From NCBI RefSeq assembly GCF_002836515.1, contig NZ_PJBC01000065.1:62001-126000 (forward strand): 64,000 bases of DNA, in the 5' to 3' direction. This document shows, one piece after another, positions 1 to 8,344 of this stretch (positions are counted from its first letter, which is position 1; each line of letters opens with the position of its first letter). Made by a program: the position numbers and the translations under genes. Below the pieces are notes generated by a model. It was not told where the DNA came from, ran no database searches, and worked only from the letters and a program-made list of their open reading frames with translations. This DNA comes from Pseudomonas sp. Choline-02u-1. Its GTDB lineage: Bacteria; Pseudomonadota; Gammaproteobacteria; Pseudomonadales; Pseudomonadaceae.

Positions 1-1571
1 GCATTCCCGAGCAACACCATGGCGCTGAAGTGGCGATTGTCGGCGCGGGCATAGCCGGTCTGGTGGCTGCCTACGAATTGATGAAGCTCGGTTTGAAACC
101 GGTGGTGTACGAGGCGTCGAAACTCGGCGGACGTCTGCGCTCGCAAGCCTTCAACGGCACCGATGCCATCGTCGCGGAGCTCGGTGGCATGCGCTTTCCG
201 GTGTCCTCCACGGCGTTCTACCACTACGTTGACAAGCTTGGCCTCGAAACCAGACCTTTCCCCAACCCGTTGACCGGCGCTTCTGGCAGCACCGTGATCG
301 ACCTGGAAGGCGAAACCTATTACGCCGAAAGCCTGAAGGATCTTCCTGCATTGTTTCAGGAAGTCGCTGACGCGTGGGCGGATGCGCTGGAGGCCGGCTC
401 GCAGTTTTCCGAAATCCAGCAAGCCATTCGCGAGCGGGATGTGCCGCGTCTCAAAGAATTGTGGAACAAGCTTGTGCCGCTATGGGACGACCGGACTTTT
501 TATGACTTCGTCGCCACGTCGAAAGCCTTCGCCAAGTTGTCGTTCCAACACCGTGAAATATTCGGTCAGGTCGGTTTCGGCACCGGCGGCTGGGATTCGG
601 ACTTTCCCAATTCGATGCTGGAAATCTTCCGCGTCGTAATGACCAATTGCGACGATCACCAGCACCTGGTGGTCGGTGGCGTCGAACAGGTGCCGCAGGG
701 CATCTGGCGCCATGTGCCGGAACGCTGCGTGCACTGGCCGGCGGGTACCAGCCTGAAATCCCTGCACCGTGGCGCGCCGCGCTCGGGCGTGAAGAAAATT
801 GCCCACGCGCCACAGGGTCGTTTCGCCGTCACCGACAACAATGGTGACACCCGTGAATACGCCGCTGTGCTCACCACTTGCCAGAGCTGGCTGTTGACCA
901 CACAAATCGAATGCGACGAAACCCTGTTCTCGCAGAAAATGTGGATGGCCCTCGACCGCACCCGCTACATGCAGTCGTCGAAAACCTTCGTGATGGTCGA
1001 CCGGCCGTTCTGGAAAGACAAGGATCCGGAAACCGGCCGCGACGTGATGAGCATGACCCTCACCGATCGCCTGACCCGTGGCACCTATCTGTTCGACAAC
1101 GGTGACGACAAACCCGGTGTCATCTGCCTGTCCTACTCGTGGATGAGCGACGCGTTGAAAATGCTCCCTCATCCGGTGGAAAAACGCGTTGAACTGGCGT
1201 TGAACGCGCTGAAAAAGATTTATCCGAAAGTCGACATCGCCGCACGCATCATCGGCGACCCGATCACTGTGTCGTGGGAAGCCGATCCGTACTTCCTCGG
1301 CGCCTTCAAAGGCGCCCTGCCCGGCCATTACCGCTACAACCAGCGCATGTACGCGCACTTCATGCAGGACGAGATGCCGGCCGAGCAACGCGGTATTTTC
1401 ATCGCTGGAGACGACGTGTCGTGGACACCGGCGTGGGTCGAAGGCGCGGTGCAGACTTCGCTCAATGCGGTGTGGGGCATCATGAAGCATTTCGGCGGTT
1501 CGACACATAAAGCGAACCCCGGCCCGGGTGATGTGTTCAAAGACATCGGCCCTATCGCCCTGCCCGAGTAA
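1..1571 (+). CDS. davB: Lysine 2-monooxygenase (flavin amine oxidase family), 5' end outside window
   Basis: Flavoenzyme that oxidatively decarboxylates L-lysine to 5-aminovaleramide, first step of the delta-aminovalerate route of lysine catabolism in Pseudomonas. The frame is open from base 3 to the left edge, so the N-terminus lies outside; an internal GTG at 30 is not a likely start. Near the visible N-terminus is the dinucleotide-binding motif VAIVGAGIAG, followed by VYEASKLGGRLRS (FAD ribose contact), and near the C-terminus IFIAGDDVSW...EGAVQTSLNA, the second FAD-binding patch of amine oxidases. The general family could also be tryptophan monooxygenase, but the immediately following nitrilase-type amidase (12 nt after the stop) is exactly the davB-davA pair, and the pair lies next to pqq as in P. 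putida. Substrate is inferred from context. Confidence 0.88.
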   Translation, partial: IPEQHHGAEVAIVGAGIAGLVAAYELMKLGLKPVVYEASKLGGRLRSQAFNGTDAIVAELGGMRFPVSSTAFYHYVDKLGLETRPFPNPLTGASGSTVIDLEGETYYAESLKDLPALFQEVADAWADALEAGSQFSEIQQAIRERDVPRLKELWNKLVPLWDDRTFYDFVATSKAFAKLSFQHREIFGQVGFGTGGWDSDFPNSMLEIFRVVMTNCDDHQHLVVGGVEQVPQGIWRHVPERCVHWPAGTSLKSLHRGAPRSGVKKIAHAPQGRFAVTDNNGDTREYAAVLTTCQSWLLTTQIECDETLFSQKMWMALDRTRYMQSSKTFVMVDRPFWKDKDPETGRDVMSMTLTDRLTRGTYLFDNGDDKPGVICLSYSWMSDALKMLPHPVEKRVELALNALKKIYPKVDIAARIIGDPITVSWEADPYFLGAFKGALPGHYRYNQRMYAHFMQDEMPAEQRGIFIAGDDVSWTPAWVEGAVQTSLNAVWGIMKHFGGSTHKANPGPGDVFKDIGPIALPE

Positions 1572-1583
1572 GAGGATTCCCCG

Positions 1584-2378
1584 ATGCGTGTAGCCGTTTA
1601 CCAATGTCCACCGCTGCCACTGGACCCCGCCGCCAACTTGCATCGCCTGCATCAGGTGGCGATGGAGGCCAAAGGCGCTGATCTGCTGGTGCTGCCGGAG
1701 ATGTTCATGACCGGTTACAACATCGGCGCCGAAGCGGTCGGCACGCTGGCCGAGGTCTACAACGGCGAATGGGCGCAGCAGATCGGTCGCATCGCCAAGG
1801 CTGCTGGTCTGGCGATCGTTTACGGTTACCCGGAGCGCACCGCCGATGGGCAGATCTACAACGCCGTGCAACTGGTCGATGGCCACGGCGAGCGTCTGTG
1901 CAATTACCGCAAGTCGCATCTGTTCGGCGACCTTGACCGGTCGATGTTCAGCCCGGGCGAAGCGGAGTTGCCGTTGGTTGAACTGAACGGCTGGAAGCTC
2001 GGTTTCCTGATCTGTTATGACCTGGAGTTTCCGGAAAACGCGCGTCGTCTGGCCTTGGCCGGCGCCGAGCTGATTGTGGTGCCGACGGCAAACATGATTC
2101 CGTTCGACTTCGTCGCCGATGTCACCGTGCGCGCCCGCGCCTTCGAAAACCAGTGCTACGTGGCTTACGCCAATTACTGCGGACATGAAGGCGACATTCA
2201 ATATTGCGGGCAAAGCAGCATCGCCGCGCCGGACGGCAGCCGTAGCGCCCTGGCAGGTCTGGACGAAGCGTTGATCGTCGGTGAGCTGGACCGACAACTG
2301 ATGAACGATTCACGCCAGGCCAACCGCTATCTCGGCGATCGCCGGCCAGAGCTTTACGGCGCGCTCAACCGTCGCTAA
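1584..2378 (+). CDS. davA: 5-aminopentanamidase (delta-aminovaleramidase)
   Basis: Hydrolyses 5-aminovaleramide made by DavB to 5-aminovalerate and ammonia. 264 residues, the usual length for a single-domain nitrilase-superfamily amidase. The catalytic triad is visible: Glu39 in LVLPEMF, Lys110 in NYRKSHLFGD and Cys144 in GFLICYDLEFPE. The ATG at 1584 is preceded by AGAGGA, and the gene starts 12 nt after davB, so the two are cotranscribed. The family includes other carbon-nitrogen hydrolases; the specific substrate is inferred from the davB neighbour. Downstream steps (davT, davD) are not in this window. Confidence 0.9.
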   Translation: MRVAVYQCPPLPLDPAANLHRLHQVAMEAKGADLLVLPEMFMTGYNIGAEAVGTLAEVYNGEWAQQIGRIAKAAGLAIVYGYPERTADGQIYNAVQLVDGHGERLCNYRKSHLFGDLDRSMFSPGEAELPLVELNGWKLGFLICYDLEFPENARRLALAGAELIVVPTANMIPFDFVADVTVRARAFENQCYVAYANYCGHEGDIQYCGQSSIAAPDGSRSALAGLDEALIVGELDRQLMNDSRQANRYLGDRRPELYGALNRR

Positions 2379-2410
2379 TCCGCTAGCATGGGCGCTTCAC
2401 TGTTCTGGAA

Positions 2411-4825
2411 GTGCCCATGCCTGCGCCGACTCATCCTCGCCCTCACACAGAAACTCTGGCCAACGGCTTGCGCGTGACCCTGCGCCATGTGCCCGCCCTC
2501 AAGCGCAGCGCCGCCGCGTTGCGCGTGGCGGCCGGCAGCCATGACGTGCCGTTGGCATGGCCGGGGCTGGCGCATTTTCTTGAGCACTTGCTGTTTCTCG
2601 GCACCGAGCGTTTTCCCACAGATGAAGGGCTGATGGCCTACGTGCAACGTCACGGCGGACAGGTCAACGCCAGCACCCGCGAACGCACCACGGATTTTTT
2701 CTTCGAGCTGCCTGTGTCGCCTTTCAGCGCGGGGCTGGAGCGTCTGTCAGACATGCTTGCCCGGCCGCGTATGAATCTGGACGATCAACTGCGTGAACGG
2801 GAAGTATTGCAGGCGGAATTTGTCGCCTGGTCGCAGGATCCGACAGCGCAGCAGCAGTTTGCCTTGTATGACGGTTTACCCGCGCAGCACCCGCTGCGTG
2901 GATTTCATGCGGGCAATCGGGACAGCTTGCAGGTGGAGTCGCCGGGGTTTCAGTCGGCGCTGAAAGATTTCCATCAGCGCTTTTATCGAACCGGGCAAAT
3001 GACCCTCAGTCTGGTCGGGCCGCACACTATCGATGAGCTTCGGGAGTTGGCGCAGCAATTGACTGCGGTGTTGCCGGTTGGGGATGAAGTTGCCCAAGTC
3101 GCCCCGCCACCGCTGACGGTAAAAAGTTATCAACAGGTCGGCGCTCACGCGAACCTGTTAATCGCTTTCGATGGCCTACCCGAGTCATCCGCAGAGGCGA
3201 TGGCCTTTTTGTGCCATTGGTTGAACAGCGCAAAACCCGGTGGTTTGCTCGCACACCTGCAACAACAGAAATTGGCAGAAAGCCTGAAGGCCGCACCGAT
3301 CTATCAATTCGCCGGGCAAGCACTGCTGCATCTTCAATTCCATGCCGACGGCGAGCAATTGAACGCCATTGGCGAATACCTGCTGGACTGGCTGAGTTTC
3401 TTCACCCGACAGGACTGGACGCCTTTGCGCGAGGAATACGCCGCCCTGCTTCAGCGCCAGCAGCAAGTCAGCGGGGCCTTGCAACTGGCGCGCCTCGACA
3501 TCGAGCAGCAAGCATTCGGCCTGACCGAATCGGGCGCCGCCGCACTAGAGCACATCCTGAGCGAAATCGGTGTTGTGGATAACTTCAGCGATCATTGGCA
3601 CCCGCCCGCCGCCAACCCGTTCCTGCACACCAGTGAACCGTTGACCAACGCCGGGCTGATTCGCGGCCAGACCAGCGCCCACCGCGGCCTGCGCACGTTC
3701 GCCCAGGATCGCTCGCGCAGCCGTCGCGAACGCTCGCCGATGCAGTTCAGCCAAGCGCTGCCGGACCACAGCGATGAAGGGGCGATTTATTTGCGCTGGC
3801 AGGTCGAGGCGGCGGCCGGCGCAGATCTGCGCTCGAGATTGCAGCGTAGTCTGCGCCAGACGCGGCAGGATGCGGCTGAAGCCGGAGTGGATCTGTCTTT
3901 CAGCGCCCCAGGTAACCAATGGCTGCTGAAAATGACCGGACTACAGGAACCGATGCCGAGCGTCCTCGAACATGCGCTGCAATGTCTGACAGCCATCGAC
4001 GCCGATTCGCCGCGCGACGAGGCGCAAACACCCTCGATGCCGATCCGCCAACTACTCGAAGCTCTACCGGAAAAGTCCCTGCCCACGATTGAATCCAGCG
4101 ATGACATCAAGCAGCTGTGGACCACTGCCCGCTGGGACGGCCTGGCTCTTGGCCTGAACCAGCAAACCCAATCAGCCATGGGCCTGGCGCTCAGCCGCAT
4201 TCCCGGCACACCGGACAATCAACTGCCGATTGCCCCGCACGGCAACGGCGGATACCGCTGGAGCAAGATCGACACCGCTTCCAGTGAACATGCCTTGCTG
4301 CTCATCTGCCCGACCAACCACGATATCGCTGATGAAGCCGCTTGGCGCCTGCTCGCACAGTTGTGCCAGACACCTTTCTACCAGCGCCTGCGCGTCGAGC
4401 TGCAATTGGGTTACGCCGTGTTCAGCGCGCTACGTCAGTTGCATGGGACGACGGCAATGGTCTTCGGCGTGCAATCGCCGACGGCCTCGGCGGTCAAGTT
4501 GCTCGAACACATGCAAGCGTTCTTCAAGGACATTCCAGCGCTGATCGAAAAGCTCGACGACGCTAGCCTGAAGCAACAGCGCCAAAGCCTCGCCGATCAG
4601 TTCGACGACGCCACGCTGTCGGCCAGGGATGCGGCCGAATTCCTGTGGCAGGTCAAACTCGGCGGCCACTCGTCGGATTACCGTGAGCAACTTGTCACAG
4701 CCATCCGGCAGGTTGATCGCCAGGCTTTACTGGCCGCTGCGCAACGGCTGATCAATGCGGACGGCGGCCACCACTGCCTGGCCAATGAATCGGTACCGGG
4801 CGCGCCGTGGCAAGCGGCAAACTGA
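2411..4825 (+). CDS. pqqF: PQQ biosynthesis M16 metallopeptidase PqqF
   Basis: Zinc peptidase of the M16 (pitrilysin/insulysin) family that trims the crosslinked PqqA precursor. The inverted zinc motif HFLEH is at residues 55-59, with the downstream acidic ligand region in REVLQAEFVAW. The long form (about 800 residues) has the catalytic half plus an inactive C-terminal half. The frame begins at GTG 2411, but ATG 2417 (two codons later) is an equally good start; no strong Shine-Dalgarno separates them. It lies just upstream of pqqA on the same strand, the order seen in fluorescens-group Pseudomonas, unlike bacteria where pqqF is distal. A 156-nt gap before pqqA suggests that pqqA also has its own promoter. 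Confidence 0.92.
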   Translation: MPMPAPTHPRPHTETLANGLRVTLRHVPALKRSAAALRVAAGSHDVPLAWPGLAHFLEHLLFLGTERFPTDEGLMAYVQRHGGQVNASTRERTTDFFFELPVSPFSAGLERLSDMLARPRMNLDDQLREREVLQAEFVAWSQDPTAQQQFALYDGLPAQHPLRGFHAGNRDSLQVESPGFQSALKDFHQRFYRTGQMTLSLVGPHTIDELRELAQQLTAVLPVGDEVAQVAPPPLTVKSYQQVGAHANLLIAFDGLPESSAEAMAFLCHWLNSAKPGGLLAHLQQQKLAESLKAAPIYQFAGQALLHLQFHADGEQLNAIGEYLLDWLSFFTRQDWTPLREEYAALLQRQQQVSGALQLARLDIEQQAFGLTESGAAALEHILSEIGVVDNFSDHWHPPAANPFLHTSEPLTNAGLIRGQTSAHRGLRTFAQDRSRSRRERSPMQFSQALPDHSDEGAIYLRWQVEAAAGADLRSRLQRSLRQTRQDAAEAGVDLSFSAPGNQWLLKMTGLQEPMPSVLEHALQCLTAIDADSPRDEAQTPSMPIRQLLEALPEKSLPTIESSDDIKQLWTTARWDGLALGLNQQTQSAMGLALSRIPGTPDNQLPIAPHGNGGYRWSKIDTASSEHALLLICPTNHDIADEAAWRLLAQLCQTPFYQRLRVELQLGYAVFSALRQLHGTTAMVFGVQSPTASAVKLLEHMQAFFKDIPALIEKLDDASLKQQRQSLADQFDDATLSARDAAEFLWQVKLGGHSSDYREQLVTAIRQVDRQALLAAAQRLINADGGHHCLANESVPGAPWQAAN

Positions 4826-4981
4826 TCGTTACCGGGGCTGCAAGGAGCTTTCTCAAAGATTCACGGGTCATTACGCTGAAATTTTGAGTAACATAGCCGC
4901 CTAACTAATTGGAACATCGTCGCGCTGCCGTGGACTATACCTATGGATAGCGCTATCCCAACCCTCAGAAGGAGACATCTC

Positions 4982-5056
4982 ATGGCCTGGACCAAACCTG
5001 CTTACACCGACCTGCGTATCGGCTTCGAAGTCACCATGTACTTCGCCAGCCGCTGA
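4982..5056 (+). CDS. pqqA: PQQ precursor peptide PqqA
   Basis: A 24-residue ribosomally made peptide whose glutamate and tyrosine side chains become pyrroloquinoline quinone. The conserved pair Glu16 and Tyr20 is present in GFEVTMYFASR (E-x-x-x-Y). A strong ribosome site AGAAGGAGA lies 6-7 nt upstream of the ATG. It is too short for most gene finders. Immediately downstream is a hairpin with a T-rich tail before pqqB, consistent with higher expression of the precursor than of the enzymes. Confidence 0.97.
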   Translation: MAWTKPAYTDLRIGFEVTMYFASR

Positions 5057-5082
5057 GTTCTGCTTACGTAGAATTGCAGTGC

Positions 5083-5110
5083 AACGCCTCGGCTCGCCGA
5101 GGCGTTTTAT
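5083..5110 (+). terminator. Attenuator-like terminator between pqqA and pqqB
   Basis: Inverted repeat AACGCCTCGGC / GCCGAGGCGTT, separated by two bases (the innermost pairs open as a loop) and followed by TTTATTTT. It lies 26 nt after the pqqA stop and 28 nt before the pqqB start. It would release most transcripts after pqqA and let a fraction read through, giving an excess of the precursor peptide. The structure is read directly; the degree of read-through is inferred. Confidence 0.85.
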
Positions 5111-5137
5111 TTTCCGCGTTGAAATGATGGAGCGTTC

Positions 5138-6049
5138 ATGTTCGTCCAGATTCTGGGTTCGGCCGCCGGTGGCGGTTTTCCGCAGTGGAACTGCAACTGC
5201 GTCAACTGCGCAGGCTTTCGCGACGGCAGCCTGAATGCCAGGGCTCGCACCCAATCGTCCATCGCCATTTCCGATGACGGCGTGAACTGGGTGCTGTGCA
5301 ACGCCTCGCCAGACATCCGCGCGCAACTGCAAAGCTTCGCCCCGATGCAACCGGGCCGGGCCCTGCGCGACACCGGCATCAGCGCGATCATTCTGATGGA
5401 CAGCCAGATCGACCACACCACCGGCCTGCTCAGCCTGCGCGAAGGCTGCCCGCATCAGGTGTGGTGCACGGACATGGTTCACGAAGACCTGAGCACCGGT
5501 TTTCCGCTGTTCAAAATGCTCACGCACTGGAACGGCGGGCTGGACTGGAATCGCATCGAACTCGACCAGAGCTTCACCGTAGCGGCGTGCCCGAATCTGC
5601 GTTTTACACCATTGCCGTTGCGCAGCGCCGCGCCGCCGTATTCGCCGCATCGCTTCGATCCGCATCCGGGCGACAACATCGGCTTGATCGTTGAAGACCT
5701 CAACACCGGCGGCAAGCTGTTCTACGCGCCAGGGCTGGGCAAGGTCGATGCGCCGCTGCTGGAAATCATGGCGGGCAGCGATTGCCTGCTGGTCGACGGC
5801 ACGCTGTGGGATGACGATGAAATGCAGCGCCGTGGCGTCGGCACCCGCACCGGTCGCGAGATGGGCCACTTGGCCCAGAACGGCCCGGGCGGCATGCTCG
5901 AAGTGCTGGAGCAGTTGCCTGAGCAGCGCAAGGTGCTTATCCACATCAACAACACCAACCCGATTCTCGACGAGGATTCGGCCGAGCGCGCAGAACTCGC
6001 GCGGCGCAATGTTGAAGTGGCGTTTGATGGCATGAGTATTGTGTTGTAG
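5138..6049 (+). CDS. pqqB: PQQ biosynthesis protein PqqB
   Basis: Metallo-beta-lactamase-fold protein of 303 residues needed for PQQ synthesis, reported to hydroxylate the tyrosine ring of the crosslinked intermediate. The N-terminus has the conserved cysteine cluster WNCNCVNC (C19, C21, C24), a structural zinc site of PqqB, and the fold motif IDHTTGL near residue 93. The ATG follows ATGGAGCG. It is separated from pqqC by 138 nt holding a paired repeat. Confidence 0.95.
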   Translation: MFVQILGSAAGGGFPQWNCNCVNCAGFRDGSLNARARTQSSIAISDDGVNWVLCNASPDIRAQLQSFAPMQPGRALRDTGISAIILMDSQIDHTTGLLSLREGCPHQVWCTDMVHEDLSTGFPLFKMLTHWNGGLDWNRIELDQSFTVAACPNLRFTPLPLRSAAPPYSPHRFDPHPGDNIGLIVEDLNTGGKLFYAPGLGKVDAPLLEIMAGSDCLLVDGTLWDDDEMQRRGVGTRTGREMGHLAQNGPGGMLEVLEQLPEQRKVLIHINNTNPILDEDSAERAELARRNVEVAFDGMSIVL

Positions 6050-6060
6050 CGACCGGCCCC

Positions 6061-6135
6061 TTCGCGAGCAAGCCTGCTCCCACAGGAGTTTTGTGTACGC
6101 CACAGATCCAATGTGGGAGCGGGCTTGCTCGCGAA
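6061..6135. repeat. REPIN-like inverted repeat pair, family A
   Basis: TTCGCGAGCAAGCCTGCTCCCAC and its inverse (GTGGGAGCGGGCTTGCTCGCGAA) face each other across about 30 nt. This is the first of seven family A pairs in the window. It lies inside the pqq operon between pqqB and pqqC, where the transcript could fold into a long hairpin. Confidence 0.9.
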
Positions 6136-6187
6136 GGCGTCCGAACAGACACCCAGGATTTCAACGGTTGTTCCCCGGAGAACCGCA

Positions 6188-6940
6188 ATGATCGACACCC
6201 CGCTGTCCCCCGCCGAATTCGAAGCGGCCCTGCGCGCCAAAGGCGCCTACTACCACATCTACCACCCCTATCATGTGGCGATGTACGAAGGCCGCGCGAC
6301 CCGCGAACAGATTCAGGGCTGGGTCGCCAACCGCTTCTACTATCAGGTGAACATTCCCCTGAAAGACGCGGCGATCCTCGCCAACTGCCCGGATAGAGAG
6401 ATCCGTCGCGAGTGGATTCAGCGTCTGCTCGACCACGACGGCGCGCCCGGTGAAGATGGCGGTATCGAAGCCTGGCTGCGTCTCGGCCAGGCGGTCGGCC
6501 TCGACCCGGATCAATTGCGCTCCCAGGAGCTGGTGCTGCCCGGCGTGCGTTTCGCCGTCGATGCCTACGTCAACTTTGCCCGTCGCGCCAGTTGGCAGGA
6601 GGCGGCCAGCAGCTCGCTGACCGAACTGTTCGCGCCTCAGATCCATCAGTCGCGCCTGGACAGCTGGCCGCAGCATTACCCGTGGATCGACCCGGCCGGT
6701 TACGAATATTTCCGCACCCGACTCGGTCAGGCGCGGCGTGATGTCGAGCATGGGCTGGCGATCACCCTTGAGCACTACAAGACTCGCGAAGGTCAGGAGC
6801 GCATGCTGGAAATTCTCCAGTTCAAACTGGACATTCTTTGGAGCATGCTCGATGCCATGAGCATGGCCTACGAACTGAACCGTGCGCCGTATCACAGCGT
6901 CACCGATCAAAGGGTCTGGCATAAAGGAATCAGCTTATGA
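6188..6940 (+). CDS. pqqC: Pyrroloquinoline-quinone synthase PqqC
   Basis: Cofactor-free oxidase that carries out ring closure and the eight-electron oxidation of AHQQ to PQQ, the last step. 250 residues, the standard length, when started at ATG 6188 (behind CCCGGAGAACC). An upstream in-frame GTG at 6113 lies within the repeat and would add 25 repeat-derived residues, so it is rejected. The active-site-rich stretches HIYHPYHVAMYEGRATREQIQGW are typical of PqqC. The stop overlaps the pqqD start (ATGA). Confidence 0.96.
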   Translation: MIDTPLSPAEFEAALRAKGAYYHIYHPYHVAMYEGRATREQIQGWVANRFYYQVNIPLKDAAILANCPDREIRREWIQRLLDHDGAPGEDGGIEAWLRLGQAVGLDPDQLRSQELVLPGVRFAVDAYVNFARRASWQEAASSSLTELFAPQIHQSRLDSWPQHYPWIDPAGYEYFRTRLGQARRDVEHGLAITLEHYKTREGQERMLEILQFKLDILWSMLDAMSMAYELNRAPYHSVTDQRVWHKGISL

Positions 6941-7212
6941 GTTTCGACCGCAGCAAAGTCCCGAGCTGGCGTCCCGGCTACCGCTTCCAGTACGAGCCAG
7001 CGCAGAAAGGCCACGTGTTGCTGTACCCGGAAGGCATGATCAAGCTCAACGAGACGGCCGCGCTGATCGGCGGCTTGATTGACGGTGAGCGCGATGTCGC
7101 GGCGATCATTGCCAAACTCGACGAGCAGTTCCCAGGCGTGCCCGAGCTCGGTGACGACATCGAGCAATTCATGGAGGTTGCCCGTGAGCAACACTGGCTC
7201 ACCCTTGCCTGA
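6937..7212 (+). CDS. pqqD: PQQ biosynthesis peptide chaperone PqqD
   Basis: Small RiPP recognition element that binds PqqA and presents it to PqqE. 91 residues; winged-helix RRE features include the beta segment HVLLYPEGMIKLNETA and the helix GDDIEQFMEVAREQHWL. The ATG overlaps the pqqC stop by four bases, and the 3' end overlaps the pqqE start by 29 nt, so pqqC-D-E are translationally coupled. Confidence 0.95.
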   Translation: MSFDRSKVPSWRPGYRFQYEPAQKGHVLLYPEGMIKLNETAALIGGLIDGERDVAAIIAKLDEQFPGVPELGDDIEQFMEVAREQHWLTLA

Positions 7213-8344
7213 TCTACCGGCAAAACCGCAAGTCGGCCTGCCGCTGTGGCTGCTCGCCGAGCTGACCTACCGCTGCCCGCTGCAATGCCCGTATTGCTCC
7301 AATCCGCTGGATTTCGCCGAGCAGGGCAAAGAACTGACGACGGAACAGTGGATCAAGGTTTTCCGCGAAGCGCGGGAAATGGGCGCGGCGCAGCTGGGCT
7401 TTTCCGGTGGCGAACCATTGGTGCGCCAGGATCTTGCCGAACTGATTCACGAAGCGCGGCAATTGGGTTTCTACACCAACCTGATCACCTCCGGCATTGG
7501 CCTGACCGAGCAGAAAATCAGCGACTTCAAAAAGGCCGGGCTCGATCATATCCAGATCAGCTTCCAGGCCAGTGACGAGCAAGTGAACAATTTGCTCGCC
7601 GGCTCGAAAAAGGCCTTCGCGCAAAAGCTGGAAATGGCCCGGGCGGTGAAGGCCCACGGCTACCCGATGGTGCTGAACTTCGTCACCCATCGGCACAACA
7701 TCGACAAGATCGACCGCATCATCGAGCTGTGCATTGCGCTGGAGGCCGATTTCGTCGAACTCGCCACTTGCCAGTTCTACGGTTGGGCGCAGCTCAACCG
7801 TGTCGGCCTGTTGCCGACCAGGGAGCAACTGGTACGCGCCGAACGCATCACTAACGAATACCGGGCCAAACTGGAAGCCGAAGGGCATCCGTGCAAGCTG
7901 ATTTTCGTCACCCCCGACTACTACGAAGAACGCCCGAAAGCCTGCATGAACGGCTGGGGCAGCATCTTTCTGACCGTCACCCCGGACGGCACGGCCCTGC
8001 CCTGCCATGGCGCTCGCCAGATGCCAGTGCAGTTTCCCAACGTGCGCGATCACAGCATGCAGCACATCTGGTATGACTCGTTCGGCTTCAATCGCTTTCG
8101 CGGTTACGACTGGATGCCGGAGCCCTGCCGCTCTTGCGACGAGAAAGAAAAAGACTTCGGCGGCTGTCGCTGCCAAGCGTTCATGCTCACCGGCGATGCC
8201 AGTAATGCCGACCCGGTGTGCAGCAAGTCCGAACACCACGGCGTGATCCTCAAGGCCCGCGAAGAAGCCGAGACCGCCACTCAATCCATCGAACAATTGG
8301 CCTTTCGCAATGAACGAAACTCACGCCTCATCGCCAAGGGCTGA
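7184..8344 (+). CDS. pqqE: PqqA peptide cyclase (radical SAM) PqqE
   Basis: Radical SAM enzyme that forms the carbon-carbon bond between Glu16 and Tyr20 of PqqA. The radical SAM cluster motif CPLQCPYC is at residues 31-38 of the 386-residue product started at GTG 7184. A SPASM region with auxiliary iron-sulfur cysteines spans about residues 270-360 (ACMNGWG, ALPCHG, CRSCDEKEKDFGGCRC). The GTG start is chosen because ATGGAGGTTGCCC gives a good Shine-Dalgarno and the resulting N-terminus matches the family; a longer frame from 7079 is pqqD in another phase. The 3' end overlaps the next gene by 35 nt. Confidence 0.95.
   Translation: MSNTGSPLPDLPAKPQVGLPLWLLAELTYRCPLQCPYCSNPLDFAEQGKELTTEQWIKVFREAREMGAAQLGFSGGEPLVRQDLAELIHEARQLGFYTNLITSGIGLTEQKISDFKKAGLDHIQISFQASDEQVNNLLAGSKKAFAQKLEMARAVKAHGYPMVLNFVTHRHNIDKIDRIIELCIALEADFVELATCQFYGWAQLNRVGLLPTREQLVRAERITNEYRAKLEAEGHPCKLIFVTPDYYEERPKACMNGWGSIFLTVTPDGTALPCHGARQMPVQFPNVRDHSMQHIWYDSFGFNRFRGYDWMPEPCRSCDEKEKDFGGCRCQAFMLTGDASNADPVCSKSEHHGVILKAREEAETATQSIEQLAFRNERNSRLIAKG

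Noticed and set aside
480..2297. 605-codon open frame antisense to davB and davA
   Set aside because: It spans two well-identified genes on the other strand, has no family features, and follows from high-GC codon use leaving stops rare in the opposite frame.
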